A stretch of 64,000 bases of DNA from Gaiellasilicea sp963806955 (GTDB taxonomy: Bacteria > Actinomycetota > Thermoleophilia > Gaiellales > Gaiellaceae). The number at the start of each line of letters is the position of its first letter. Positions within the stretch are counted from its first letter, which is position 1. Where the stretch lies: the NCBI GenBank assembly GCA_963806955.1, contig CAWDZG010000001.1:186001-250000 (forward strand). The letters run 5' to 3'. Of this stretch, positions 51,638 through 60,924 are shown in pieces. The position numbers and the translations under genes are program-made. The notes beneath the pieces were generated by a model. It saw nothing but the letters and a program-made list of their open reading frames with translations, did no database searches and was not told the origin of the DNA.

Positions 51638-52774
51638 CTCACTTCGACGTCACCGCCACCGACGGGGCCGCCCGCGCCGGGATCCTCCGCACCGCGCACG
51701 GGGACGTGCGCACGCCCGCCTTCATGCCCGTCGGGACGAAGGGGACGGTCAAGAGCCTCGACCCGGACGAGCTGCGCGCGGTCGGCTCCGCAGATCATCC
51801 TCGGCAACACCTACCACCTCCACTTCCGGCCCGGCGACGAGCGTGATCGCCGAGCTCGGCGGGCCTGCACGCCTTCTCGGGCTGGGACGGGCCGATCCTG
51901 ACCGACTCGGGAGGCTTCCAGGTCTTCTCGCTCCGCGACACGCTGGAGCGGGTGGACGACGACGGCGTCACGTTCCGCTCCGTCTACGACGGCGCGCCGG
52001 CGCGCTTCACGCCCGAGGTCGCGGCGCGGATCCAGGCGAACCTCGGCTCGGACATCGCGATGGCGTTCGACATCTGTCCCCCGGCGGGCGTGCCGCGCGC
52101 CGAGCTGGAGGAGGCGGTGCGGCTGACGACGCACTGGGCCGAGCGGCAGCGCGCCGCCGAGCGCGCGCCGGGCCAGCTCGTCTTCGGGATCGCGCAGGGC
52201 GGCTCGGACGACGAGCTCCGCCGCCGCTCGATCGAGGAGGTCACCGCGCTCGCCTTCGACGGCTATGCCCTCGGTGGGCTCGCGGTGGGGGAGAGCCGCG
52301 ACGAGATGTTCGAGGCGACCGGCTGGGCGGCGCCGCTCCTGCCCGCCGTGCAGCCGCGCTACTTCATGGGCATCGGCGACGCGGAGGGGATCCTGCGGGT
52401 GATCGGAGCCGGGATCGACATGTTCGACTGCGTGCTGCCGACGCGGACGGCGCGGACGGGCTCGGCGCTGACGGCGACCGGGCGGCTGAATCTGCAAGAA
52501 CGCCCGTTTCGCCCGCGATCCGCGCCCGCTCGAGGAGGGTTGCAGCTGCGCGGCGTGCTCCCGCTTCTCCCGCGCGTACGTCCGCCACCTCGTCAACCAG
52601 GAGGAGCTGCTCGGCCTCCGCCTGCTCAGCCTGCATAATCTCCACTTCCTACTCGAACTGACCGCGGGCGCGCGGGCGGCGATCGAACGCGGCGAGCTCG
52701 AGGCCTACACGGCTGCGGCGCTCGCCCGGCTCGCCGGCGGCCCCCAGGAGGAAGCTTGGAACCAGGAAGTCTGA
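51634..52774 (+). CDS. tgt: tRNA-guanine transglycosylase Tgt (four frameshifts)
   Basis: Exchanges G34 for preQ1 in tRNA anticodons. All motifs are present across shifting frames: RTPAFMPVGTKGTVKSL, IILGNTYHLHFRPGDE, LTDSGGFQVFSL (catalytic Asp), QGGSDDELRRRSIEEV, MGIGDAEGILRVI, FDCVLPTRTAR and the zinc site CSCAACSRFSRAYVRHLVNQ. Frame breaks near 51790, 51842, 51864 and 52495 each fit one extra base; corrected length is about 378 residues, normal for the family. Its true 3' end (TGA at 52772-52774) overlaps yajC by 19 bp. Probably sequence errors, not a pseudogene. Confidence 0.88.
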
Positions 52775-53061
52775 TCGTTCTCATCGCGCTGTTCGTGGCG
52801 TTCTGGCTGTTCGTGATCAAGCCGCAGCGCAAGCGGATGCAGGCACAGCGCGACCTCCACGCCTCGGTCGCCGTCGGCGACGAAGTCGTCACCGTGGGCG
52901 GCCTGATGGGCTACGTGCGGGGCGTCGACGACGCGGAGGACGTGCTCCACGTCGAGCTCAGCCCCGGCACGACCGTCCGAGTCGCCAGGCGCGGCGTGGC
53001 GGCCGTGCTCACTCCCTCCGGCGGCCCGGAATCCGGGCCTGACGCCTCGCTTCCCAGCTAA
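52756..53061 (+). CDS. yajC: Sec translocon auxiliary protein YajC
   Basis: A 101-residue single-helix protein (LIVLIALFVAFWLFVIKPQ, then the family signature KPQRKRMQ) and a small beta domain (VAVGDEVVTVGGLMGYVRGV). Joins SecDF in the holo-translocon. It starts at TTG 52756 inside the end of tgt and precedes secDF by 12 bp, the classic queA-tgt-yajC-secDF order. Confidence 0.92.
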   Translation: MEPGSLIVLIALFVAFWLFVIKPQRKRMQAQRDLHASVAVGDEVVTVGGLMGYVRGVDDAEDVLHVELSPGTTVRVARRGVAAVLTPSGGPESGPDASLPS

Positions 53062-53073
53062 CCTGGCCTCGGC

Positions 53074-55866
53074 GTGACCCGTAGACCGCACCTCACCCTC
53101 GTGGCGCTGATCGTGGCCGCCCTGATCGGCGTCGGCCTGCTCGCGCTCCCCGGCACGCCGCTGCATCAGACGCCGACGCTCGGCCTCGACCTTCAGGGCG
53201 GGCTCGAGGTGACGCTCCAGGCGGTGCCGCCGCCGAACCGGCCTCTGCAGGAGTCGGACCTCGACCGCTCGGTCGAGATCCTGCGCGACCGCGTCGACCG
53301 GCTGGGCGTCGCGGAGCCGGAGATTCGCAAGCAGGGCTCCGACCAGATCGTGATCGACCTCCCGGGCGTGAAGAACCCCGACCAGGTCGTGAGCATTCTC
53401 GGCCAGACCGCGCAGCTCGAGCTCTACGACCTCGAGCTCAACCTCGTGCCGCCGTCGATCGGCGCGCAGCGGTTCCCGATCGCGACCGAGACGCTCTATG
53501 CGCTGCTCGCCGGCCAGCAGTCTCTCGTCAAGGAGTCGAGCGAGACCAGCTGGTATCTGTTCGACGACAAGAAGAAGCTGCGCGCAGGACCGGTCGCCGA
53601 GCGGGACAAGCTGCTGCAGAGCGAGGCCGTGGGCGCAGCGGGCGAGAAGGGCACGCTTCCGAAGGACTGGAAGATCTTCGGCCTGCCGCCGAAGACGGCG
53701 GTGCTCACGTGCGGGATCGGTGAGGTCGTCTGCCCGGGGGTCAACGCCGAGAACCCGACCCGCAACTACTTCTACCTGATCAAGTTCGACCCCACGAACC
53801 CGGACCCCGAGAAGGTCGTCCCGGAGATGAGCGGCGCCGACCTGCAGCTCGACGGCACCCGCCAGGACTACGACACGACGAGCGGCGAGCCGATCGTGAC
53901 GATGCAGTTCACGGACAAGGGCGCCGACAAGTTCGGTCGGATCACGAACGCAGAGGCCAAGCGCGGGAAGCTGCTGACGAGCACGCTCGGCGGCGGCCAG
54001 AAGATCACGCAGCACTTCGCGATCGTGCTCGACCGCCAGATCAAGTCGTGGCCGTCGATCGACTGGGAGCAGTACCCGAACGGGATCGGCGGCACGAACG
54101 GGGCGCAGATCACGGGGATCGGCGACCTCTCCGAGGCGCGGACGCTCGCGCTCGTGCTCCAGACGGGCGCCCTGCCCGTCACGTTCACGACGCTCGAGCA
54201 GACGGCGATCTCGGCCACGCTCGGCAAGGACTCGCTCGCCGAGGCCTGGAAGGCGGCGATCGCGGGTCTGGTCGCAGTCGCGCTCTTCCTGCTGATCTTC
54301 TATCGCGTCCTCGGCGTCGTCGCCGTGATCGGCCTCGGCATCTACGCCGCCTTCCTGTACGCGGCGATCCTCCTCTTCAACGTGACGCTGACCCTGCCGG
54401 GCTTCGCCGGGATGATCCTGACGCTGGGGGTGGCCGCCGACGCGAACATCGTCATCTTCGAGCGCGTGAAGGAGGAGTTCCGCGCCGGCAAGTCGGTGCG
54501 CGCGGCGATCGCTGCCGGCTACGGCAAGGGCTTCGCGACGATCGTCGACGCGAACGTCGTCACCGCGATCACCGCCATGGTGCTTTTCCTCGTCGCGACC
54601 GCCGGCGTCAAGGGGTTCGCCTTGATGCTGTTGATCGGCACCGTGATGTCGCTGCTGACCGCCGTCGCGGCGACGCGCGCGATCCTCGGTCTGCTCGCCG
54701 GCTTCAACTGGTTCGACAACCCGAAGCTGATGGGCGCCGAGGGCGAGCCGCCGAAGTGGATCCGCCGCGACTTCGTCGGGCTGCGCAACTGGTGGTTCGC
54801 GATCTCGGGCATCGTCCTCGTCGCGTCCGCTCTCGCGATCGCGATCCAGGGCCTCAACCTCGGCATCGACTTCGAGGGCGGCACGAAGGTCACGTTCACG
54901 ACGCCACAGCCCGTCGCCCTCGAAGACGTGCGGTCGGAGGCCGCGAAGTTGGGCGAGGGTGGCGCGCAGATCCTCGGCCGCGGCGCCGCTACGGGCGGGG
55001 ACAGCTACCGCGACTTCCAGCTCCAGACCGAGGCGCTCACGCAGGCCGAGCAGACGCAGTTGACCGGGGCGCTGAGCACGTCGTTCCAGGCGGAGTCGAA
55101 CGTCCAGACCGTCTCGGCGAGCTTCGGTCGGCAGATCGCCGAGGGGGCGATCCTCGCGGTCATCGTCTCGCTGCTCCTGATCACGATCTACATCGCCCTG
55201 CGCTTCCAGCCGAAATTCGCAGGGCCGGTGATGGTCGCGCTGCTCCACGACGTCGTGATCACCGTCGGCATCTACGCCCTCCTCGGGCGGGAGGTGACGA
55301 CCGCCACGGTCGCCGCGGTGCTGACCGTGCTCGGCTACTCGATCTACGACACGATCATCATCCTCGACCGCGTGCGCGAGAACATCCCGCTGATGAAGCG
55401 GGCCTCGTTCCGGACGCTCGCCAACGTCTCGCTGTGGGAGACGATCCCTCGCTCGCTCGCGACGACCTTCATCACGCTGTTGCCGATCACGGCGCTCTAC
55501 CTCTTCGGCGGCGAGACCCTCAGGGACTTCGCCTTCGCGCTCCTCGTCGGCATCGGCGCCGGCGCGTACTCCTCGATCTTCATCGCCGCCCCGCTCGTCG
55601 CCGTGCTCAAGGAGCGCGAGCCCGAGTACGCCCGCAAGCGCGACGACGGCCCGCTCGGCGAGGCCGGCTCGGTCGGCGGCCTGCTGAAGGACGCGGAGCA
55701 GCTCGCCGCGGCCCGGCCGACGCCCGACCTGATCCCGGACGTGCTCCAGGGCGACGGCGGCTCGCCGGAGCCGGCGACCGCGCCGGCCGGCGGGAGCGAC
55801 GCGCAGTCGAAGCGCGACCGGCGCCGTCAGCGCCGCAGCACCCGCCCCCATGGCCGCGCCAGATAG
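53074..55866 (+). CDS. secDF: Fused protein translocase subunit SecDF
   Basis: Proton-driven pulling of preproteins from SecYEG on the outer face. One 930-residue chain joins SecD (TLGLDLQGGLEVTLQA, NPDQVVSILGQTAQLELYDL, six helices with AADANIVIFERVKEEF) and SecF (LGIDFEGGTKVTFTTP near residue 595, VTTATVAAVLTVLGYSIYDT, IIILDRVREN). Most actinobacteria have two genes; the fusion is notable. GTG at 53074 is nine bases after TAACCT. The tail is long, Arg-rich and low complexity. Confidence 0.93.
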   Translation: MTRRPHLTLVALIVAALIGVGLLALPGTPLHQTPTLGLDLQGGLEVTLQAVPPPNRPLQESDLDRSVEILRDRVDRLGVAEPEIRKQGSDQIVIDLPGVKNPDQVVSILGQTAQLELYDLELNLVPPSIGAQRFPIATETLYALLAGQQSLVKESSETSWYLFDDKKKLRAGPVAERDKLLQSEAVGAAGEKGTLPKDWKIFGLPPKTAVLTCGIGEVVCPGVNAENPTRNYFYLIKFDPTNPDPEKVVPEMSGADLQLDGTRQDYDTTSGEPIVTMQFTDKGADKFGRITNAEAKRGKLLTSTLGGGQKITQHFAIVLDRQIKSWPSIDWEQYPNGIGGTNGAQITGIGDLSEARTLALVLQTGALPVTFTTLEQTAISATLGKDSLAEAWKAAIAGLVAVALFLLIFYRVLGVVAVIGLGIYAAFLYAAILLFNVTLTLPGFAGMILTLGVAADANIVIFERVKEEFRAGKSVRAAIAAGYGKGFATIVDANVVTAITAMVLFLVATAGVKGFALMLLIGTVMSLLTAVAATRAILGLLAGFNWFDNPKLMGAEGEPPKWIRRDFVGLRNWWFAISGIVLVASALAIAIQGLNLGIDFEGGTKVTFTTPQPVALEDVRSEAAKLGEGGAQILGRGAATGGDSYRDFQLQTEALTQAEQTQLTGALSTSFQAESNVQTVSASFGRQIAEGAILAVIVSLLLITIYIALRFQPKFAGPVMVALLHDVVITVGIYALLGREVTTATVAAVLTVLGYSIYDTIIILDRVRENIPLMKRASFRTLANVSLWETIPRSLATTFITLLPITALYLFGGETLRDFAFALLVGIGAGAYSSIFIAAPLVAVLKEREPEYARKRDDGPLGEAGSVGGLLKDAEQLAAARPTPDLIPDVLQGDGGSPEPATAPAGGSDAQSKRDRRRQRRSTRPHGRAR

Positions 55867-56071
55867 CAGCGGCGCCTTTGCGTTCCGTCAGCTGGCCGAC
55901 GAGGTGGCGGCACAGCTGCGCGCCGGGATCGAGAAGCTCGGCGAGCTGCCGCAGGACACGGGGGAGCGGATCGCCCACGAGCTCGGGCTCGTCCGCCGCG
56001 AGGAAATCGAGTCGCTCGAGCTCCGGCTCGCGCAGCTCGAGCACCGGTTGAAGCTGCTCGAGACGCCCTAG
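55850..56071 (+). CDS. Small helical protein (DUF-type), C-terminal coiled coil
   Basis: A 73-residue protein: AFRQLADEVAAQLRAGIEKL then REEIESLELRLAQLEHRLKL. It overlaps the secDF end by 17 bp and the convergent carB end by 4 bp. The C-terminal 25 residues form a strong coiled coil. It resembles small accessory proteins such as ubiquinone-biosynthesis accessory factor UbiK (BMFP family) in layout only. Confidence 0.6.
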   Translation: MAAPDSSGAFAFRQLADEVAAQLRAGIEKLGELPQDTGERIAHELGLVRREEIESLELRLAQLEHRLKLLETP

Positions 56072-58746
56072 AGCGGCGCGCCGATTCCGGCGGTCGCGCG
56101 GGCCCGGCCCGCAGCCTGGAGCGCGCGTCGGTACGCGGCGGTCGGCGTCGGCCCGCTCGCCATCACCTCGCCGGTCGAGCGCATCTCGACCCCGCGATCG
56201 GCTCCGTTCGCGAACCGCTCTGCCGGGAAGATCGCCTCCTTGGCCCAGGCGCGGACGGGCACGACGCGCTCGGGAAGGTCGAGCTCCGCGAGCGTGGCCC
56301 CGAGCAGCAGCCGGCAGGCGTGATCGACGAGCGGCACGCCGGTCGCCTTGGCGACGAAGGGGAGCGTCCGTGACGCGCGCGGGTTCGCCTCGAGCACGTA
56401 GAGGTCGCCCTCGTGGAGCGCGAGCTGGAGGTTGAGCACGCCGCGTGCGCCGAGCGCGGCGGCCACGGTCGACGCGAGCCCGCGGATCTCGGCGTCCAGC
56501 GTGGGCGTGACCGACGGGGCCGGCACGACGCAGGCCGAGTCGCCGGAGTGGACTCCGACCCGTTCCACGTGCTCGAGCACCGCGGCCACCCAGCCGCGCT
56601 CGCCGTCGCAGAGCACGTCGACGTCGAGCTCGATCGCTCCGGCCAGGAAGCGGTCGACGTGTGCGGGGCCGTCGAGCTCGAGCTCCTCCGCGTCGCGGGC
56701 GATCCGCATCCCGCGGCCGCCGAGGACGTAGGACGGCCGCACGAGCACGGGGTAGCCGAGCTCGGCGGCGAGCACGCGCGCCTCGCAGGTCGTGGCTGCG
56801 TGCCCCCACGCGGGCGTCCGCACGCCGAGCCCGTCGAGGAGCGCGCCGAAGCGCGCCCGGTCCTCCGCTGCCTCGATCGCGGGGAGCGGATCACCGAGGA
56901 GAGGCACCCCGGCCGCGGCAAGGTCGGCGGCGAGCGCGAGCGGCGTCTGCCCGCCGAGCGAGACGACGACGCCGAGCGGACGTTCCAGCTCGGCCACGTC
57001 GAGCACGCGCTCGAGCGTGACCGGCTCGAGGTAGAGACGGTCGCAGGTGTCGTAGTCGGTCGACACCGTCTCCGGATTCGCGTTCACGAGCACCACCTCG
57101 TGCCCGAGCGCGCGGAACGCCTGCGCCGCCCGCACACAGCAGTAGTCGAACTCGATCCCCTGCCCGATCCGGTTCGTGCCCGAGCCGAGCACCACGATCG
57201 CGCCGCCCGCGGGCACTCCGGCGTCGCCGGTCTCGTGCGAGAGGTAGTAGTACGGCGTCGCCGCCTCGAACTCGCCCGCGCAGGAGTCGACGGCGAGCCG
57301 GCCCGGCGGGTCGCGGCGCGCCCGCGCGTCGGCCTCGCTGACGCCGAGGATCCGGGCGACGCGCGCGTCCGGAAGCCCGAAGCGCTTCGCCGCCCGCACG
57401 TCGCCCGTTGCTGCGAGCACGCGTTCGGCCTCGCGGATCGACTCGAGCTCGGCGGCGAAGTAGGGGTGGAGGCCCGGGATCTCCGGCAGCGTGTCGCCCG
57501 CCTCGACGCCGTCGAGCGCCTTCAGCAGCGCCTCGGGGAACGTCCGGCCGAGGCCGAGCGCCTCACCGACCGCGCGCATCTCCGTCCCGAGCGTCCGGTC
57601 GGCACCCGGGAAGCGCTCGAAGTCGAAGCGCGGTGCCTTCACGGCGACGTAGTCGAGCGCGGGCTCGAAGGCGGCGCTCGACGCCCTCGTGATGTCGTTC
57701 GGGAGCTCGTCGAGCGTGTAGCCGACGGCGAGCAGGGCGGCGATCTTGGCGATCGGGTAGCCGGTCGCCTTCGAGGCGAGCGCCGAGGAGCGCGACACGC
57801 GCGGGTTCATCTCGATCAGCGCCAGCTCGCGTGTCTCCGGCTCGTAGGCGAACTGGACGTTCGCGCCGCCGGTGGCGACGCCGACCGCGCGGGCGCAGGC
57901 GAAGGCCGCGTCGCGCAGGCGCTGCAGCTCGCCGTCCGGGAGCGTCTGCTGGGGCGCGACCGTCCACGAGTCGCCCGTGTGGACGCCGACGGGGTCGAGG
58001 TTCTCGATCGAGCAGACGACGACGCAGTTGCCCTCGGTGTCGACCACCACCTCGAGCTCGAACTCCTGCCAGCCCTCGAGCGAGCGCTCGACGAGCACCT
58101 GGCCGATCGGGCTCGCGGCGAGGCCGCGCTCGACACGCGCGCGCAGCTCCTCACGCGTGCGCGCCAGCCCTCCTCCGCCGCCCCCGAGGGTGAAGGCGGG
58201 ACGCACGACCGCCGGGACCGGGCAGCCGTCGAGCTCGTCCAGCGATGTGACGACCACGCTCTCGGGTACCGGAAGCCCCGCCGCCTGCATCGCGGCGCGG
58301 AAGCGGGAGCGGTCTTCCGCGGTCCGGATCGCGTCGACGTCGGCGCCGATCAGCTCGACGCCGAAGTCGTCGAGCACGCCGCGCTCGGCGAGCTCGACCG
58401 CGAGGTTGAGCGCCGTCTGGCCGCCGAGCGTGGGGAGGAGCGCATCCGGTCGCTCCCGCTCGATGATCTCGGCGATCGTCTCGGCGTCGAGCGGCTCGAG
58501 ATAGGTCGCATCCGCCCACTCGGGATCGGTCATGATCGTCGCCGGGTTCGAGTTGGCGAGGACGACGCGGTAGCCCTCCGCCCGCAGCACCCGGCACGCC
58601 TGGACGCCCGCGTAGTCGAACTCGCACCCCTGGCCGATCCGGATCGGCCCGGAGCCGAGGATCAGGATGCTGCGAAGGTCGGTGCGCGCGGGACTCAGGC
58701 CGTCGTCCTCACGCGTTGGCTGGGTGCGCCCCGGAGTGCGAGGCAA
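56068..58746 (-). CDS. carB: Carbamoyl-phosphate synthase large subunit lacking the MGS allosteric domain
   Basis: Makes carbamoyl phosphate for arginine and pyrimidines. Both ATP-grasp halves are present: ILILGSGPIRIGQGCEFDYA and ALIEMNPRVSRSSALASKAT in the first, IVVLGSGTNRIGQGIEFDYC and YVLEANPRASRTLPFVAKAT in the second. The protein has 892 residues against about 1070 usual: it stops soon after GVEMRSTGEVMASGPTPTAA, exactly where the C-terminal MGS domain (UMP/ornithine control) normally begins. The next DNA is the convergent gene at 55850-56071, so nothing is hidden by a frameshift. Regulation by UMP and ornithine is probably lost. It overlaps carA by 38 bp. Confidence 0.93.
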   Translation of the reverse strand: MPRTPGRTQPTREDDGLSPARTDLRSILILGSGPIRIGQGCEFDYAGVQACRVLRAEGYRVVLANSNPATIMTDPEWADATYLEPLDAETIAEIIERERPDALLPTLGGQTALNLAVELAERGVLDDFGVELIGADVDAIRTAEDRSRFRAAMQAAGLPVPESVVVTSLDELDGCPVPAVVRPAFTLGGGGGGLARTREELRARVERGLAASPIGQVLVERSLEGWQEFELEVVVDTEGNCVVVCSIENLDPVGVHTGDSWTVAPQQTLPDGELQRLRDAAFACARAVGVATGGANVQFAYEPETRELALIEMNPRVSRSSALASKATGYPIAKIAALLAVGYTLDELPNDITRASSAAFEPALDYVAVKAPRFDFERFPGADRTLGTEMRAVGEALGLGRTFPEALLKALDGVEAGDTLPEIPGLHPYFAAELESIREAERVLAATGDVRAAKRFGLPDARVARILGVSEADARARRDPPGRLAVDSCAGEFEAATPYYYLSHETGDAGVPAGGAIVVLGSGTNRIGQGIEFDYCCVRAAQAFRALGHEVVLVNANPETVSTDYDTCDRLYLEPVTLERVLDVAELERPLGVVVSLGGQTPLALAADLAAAGVPLLGDPLPAIEAAEDRARFGALLDGLGVRTPAWGHAATTCEARVLAAELGYPVLVRPSYVLGGRGMRIARDAEELELDGPAHVDRFLAGAIELDVDVLCDGERGWVAAVLEHVERVGVHSGDSACVVPAPSVTPTLDAEIRGLASTVAAALGARGVLNLQLALHEGDLYVLEANPRASRTLPFVAKATGVPLVDHACRLLLGATLAELDLPERVVPVRAWAKEAIFPAERFANGADRGVEMRSTGEVMASGPTPTAAYRRALQAAGRARATAGIGAPL

Positions 58747-59897
58747 GGACGCAGGGAGTGGTCATAGCGGTTGCTATGGCCGCGACCGAGGACGCCGCAT
58801 CGCGCGCCGGGGCGTGGCCAGACGACTCGTGCCGGGCGCGGCCTGAGCCCCGATGGCACGCGTCCGCGATCCGGTCGAAGAAGGGCACGGCGTCGTGCGG
58901 GCCGGGTGCGGCCTCGGGATGGAACTGGAGCGTCTCGAAGCCGTCGCCCACGAGCCCCTCGACGGTGCCGTCGTTGAGCGAGACGTGGCTGACCTCGGCG
59001 CCGTCGCCGGGTGCGACCGCGTAGCCGTGGTTCTGGGCCGTCACCAGCACGCGCTTGGAGCCGGTCACGCGGACGGGGTGATTCGCGCCGCGGTGGCCGA
59101 ACGGGAGCTTGAAGGTCTCGAGGCCGAGCGCGAGCGCCACGAGCTGGTGGCCGAGGCAGATGCCGAAGACGGGCGTGCGGCCGAGCAGGTCGCGGACCGT
59201 CGCGACGGCCTCGTCGAGCTGCGAGGGGTCGCCCGGGCCGTTGCCGACGAGCACGGCCGAGGGCTCGAGGGCGAGCACCTCGTCGGCGTCCCAGGTGCCG
59301 GGGACGACGACGGCCTCGACGCCCGACTCGACGAGCCGGCGCACGATCGAGCGCTTGCAGCCGAGGTCGAGGACGACCACGCGGGGCCCTGCCCCGGCCG
59401 AGTGAGGCTCCGTCACGCACGCGTCGAGCGCGGGCGGGGGCGATGCCAGCGCCGGCTCGGCGAGCATCCGCGGCCAGTCGAGGTGCGGTTGTGCGAGCGC
59501 ACGTGCGTGCAGCTCCTCCGGCGCCGCCGTCCCGACAGCGCAGCGCATCGAGCCGTCCTCGCGGAGCCGACGGACGAGGGCGCGCGTGTCGACGTCGTCG
59601 ATCGCGACGACGCTCCCTGGCCGCGAGCCACGCGGCCCAGGCGGGCCGGGACTGGCGCATCACGACTGCCTCCGTCCACACCCGGCCGGACTCGAGCAGC
59701 CGTTCGTCGACGCCGTAGTTGCCGACGAGCGGATACGCGAACGTGAGCACCTGGCGCGCATAGCTCGGGTCGGTGACGGCCTGCTCGTAGCCGGCCGATG
59801 CGGTCGTGAAGCAGGCCTCGCCGGCCGCGATCCCGGGTGCGCCGACGGCGCGGCCCGGAAAGGCGGAGCCGTCCTCCAGGACGAGATAACTTCGCAT
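58709..59897 (-). CDS. carA: Carbamoyl-phosphate synthase small subunit (one frameshift)
   Basis: Glutamine amidotransferase that feeds ammonia to CarB. N-terminus: MRSYLVLEDGSAFPGRAVGA, then AGYEQAVTDPSY and VGNYGVDE. The class I amidotransferase domain has the nucleophile in VFGICLGHQLVALALG and the His/Glu in FETLQFHPEAAPGPHDA. A single extra base near 59614 shifts the frame between AWAAWLAARG and VVAIDDVDTRALV. Corrected length is about 395 residues, including a non-conserved C-terminal tail of about 45. ATG at 59897 is seven bases after TAGAGT, so leaderless, divergent from argC. Confidence 0.9.
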
Positions 59898-59912
59898 AGT
59901 TGTCACTCTATA

Positions 59913-59925
59913 TGCATAATACGCA
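59913..59925. promoter_or_regulatory. ArgR-like box between carA and argC
   Basis: TGCATAATACGCA resembles the TGCAT-N-ATGCA half-palindrome of ARG boxes with one mismatch. It covers the argC -10 (CATAAT, 59915-59920) and lies just beside the carA -10 (TAGAGT, minus strand 59910-59905). argR is the last gene of the operon, so coordinate repression of argCJBD and carAB by arginine is likely. Confidence 0.55.
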
Positions 59926-59955
59926 GATGGGAGTGACCCGCAGATGGGCGTGACC
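59922..59955 (+). repeat. 17-bp tandem duplication carrying the argC start, creating an 8-codon leader ORF
   Basis: CGCAGATGGGAGTGACC (59922-59938) is followed directly by CGCAGATGGGCGTGACC (59939-59955), one mismatch. The first ATG (59927) is exactly six bases after the CATAAT promoter box, the spacing of leaderless genes here. It opens the frame MGVTRRWA, with tandem Arg codons CGC AGA, ending at TGA 59951-59953. The argC ATG (59944) is in the second copy, out of frame and overlapping. The leader could couple argC translation to arginine supply. Confidence 0.55.
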
Positions 59956-60924
59956 ACGGCGATCCTCGGTGCCTCCGGCTACGCCGGCCAGGAGACGCTC
60001 GACCGCGTGCTCGCGCATCGCGAGCTCGAGCTCGTCGCGCTCGGCTCGGACAGCCTGGCCGGGCGGCCGGCCTCCGCGCTCGACCCGCGGCTCGACGCCG
60101 GCGTGCCGGGCTTCGTCGACAACGACACGGCGCTCGCCGCCGGCGCGGAGCTCGTCTTCTGCTGCCTCGATCACGAGCGGGCAGCGCTGCTCGATCCACC
60201 GGCCGCCACCGTCGTCGTCGATCTCACGGGTGCACACCGCCTCGCCGACGCGTCGCTCTACGCCGACTGGTACGGCTTCGACCATCCTGCGCCCGGCGCG
60301 CTCGTCTCCTGGAGCTACGCGGTGCCGGAGCTCTTCCCGCCGACGGGACGGCTGATCGCGAATCCCGGCTGCTACGCGACGGCGGTCCTGCTCGCGCTCG
60401 CTCCGATCGCCGGGCTGATCGATCCGGAAGCGGTCGTCGTCGACGCGAAGTCGGGCGTCTCCGGGGCCGGCAGGAGCCTGAAGGCGAGCTCGCACGCGGC
60501 GACGGTGCTCGAGAACGTGACCCCGTACAAGGTGGGCGCGCACCAGCATGCGCCGGAGATCGCGCAGGCCCTGGGCTTCCCGGTCTGCTTCGTCCCGCAT
60601 CTGCTGCCGGTCCGCCGCGGCCTGATCGCGACCTGCTACGTGCGTTCGGACGCCGACCTGCGCGAGGCGCTCGACGCTGCATACGCGGCGTCTCCGGTCG
60701 TTTCGCTCCTGCCCGAGGGGATCGCGCCGGAGCTCTCACGCGTCCAGGGCACGGACGGCGCGGAGCTGGGCATCTTCACCGACCGGGCGACGGGCATGCA
60801 GGTCGTGATCTGCGCGCTCGACAACCTCGGCAAGGGCGCCGCCGGCCAGGCGGTCCAGAACGCGAACCTCGCACTCGGGCTGCCCGAGACTTCCGGGCTG
60901 CGGCTCGCAGGTGTGCTCGTATGA
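59944..60924 (+). CDS. argC: N-acetyl-gamma-glutamyl-phosphate reductase
   Basis: Third step of arginine synthesis: NADPH reduction of N-acetylglutamyl phosphate to the semialdehyde. The 326-residue protein has the NADP loop (AILGASGYAGQETLDRVLAH), the active Cys in LIANPGCYATAVLLAL, SGVSGAGRSLKASSHAAT and ALDNLGKGAAGQAVQNANL. First gene of argCJBD-argR; it overlaps argJ by 4 bp. See the duplication at its start. Confidence 0.96.
   Translation: MGVTTAILGASGYAGQETLDRVLAHRELELVALGSDSLAGRPASALDPRLDAGVPGFVDNDTALAAGAELVFCCLDHERAALLDPPAATVVVDLTGAHRLADASLYADWYGFDHPAPGALVSWSYAVPELFPPTGRLIANPGCYATAVLLALAPIAGLIDPEAVVVDAKSGVSGAGRSLKASSHAATVLENVTPYKVGAHQHAPEIAQALGFPVCFVPHLLPVRRGLIATCYVRSDADLREALDAAYAASPVVSLLPEGIAPELSRVQGTDGAELGIFTDRATGMQVVICALDNLGKGAAGQAVQNANLALGLPETSGLRLAGVLV

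Noticed and set aside
58709..58850. Non-conserved CarA C-terminal tail as another frameshift
   Set aside because: No alternative frame gives family-like sequence; the tail overlaps the carB start and is probably just variable.
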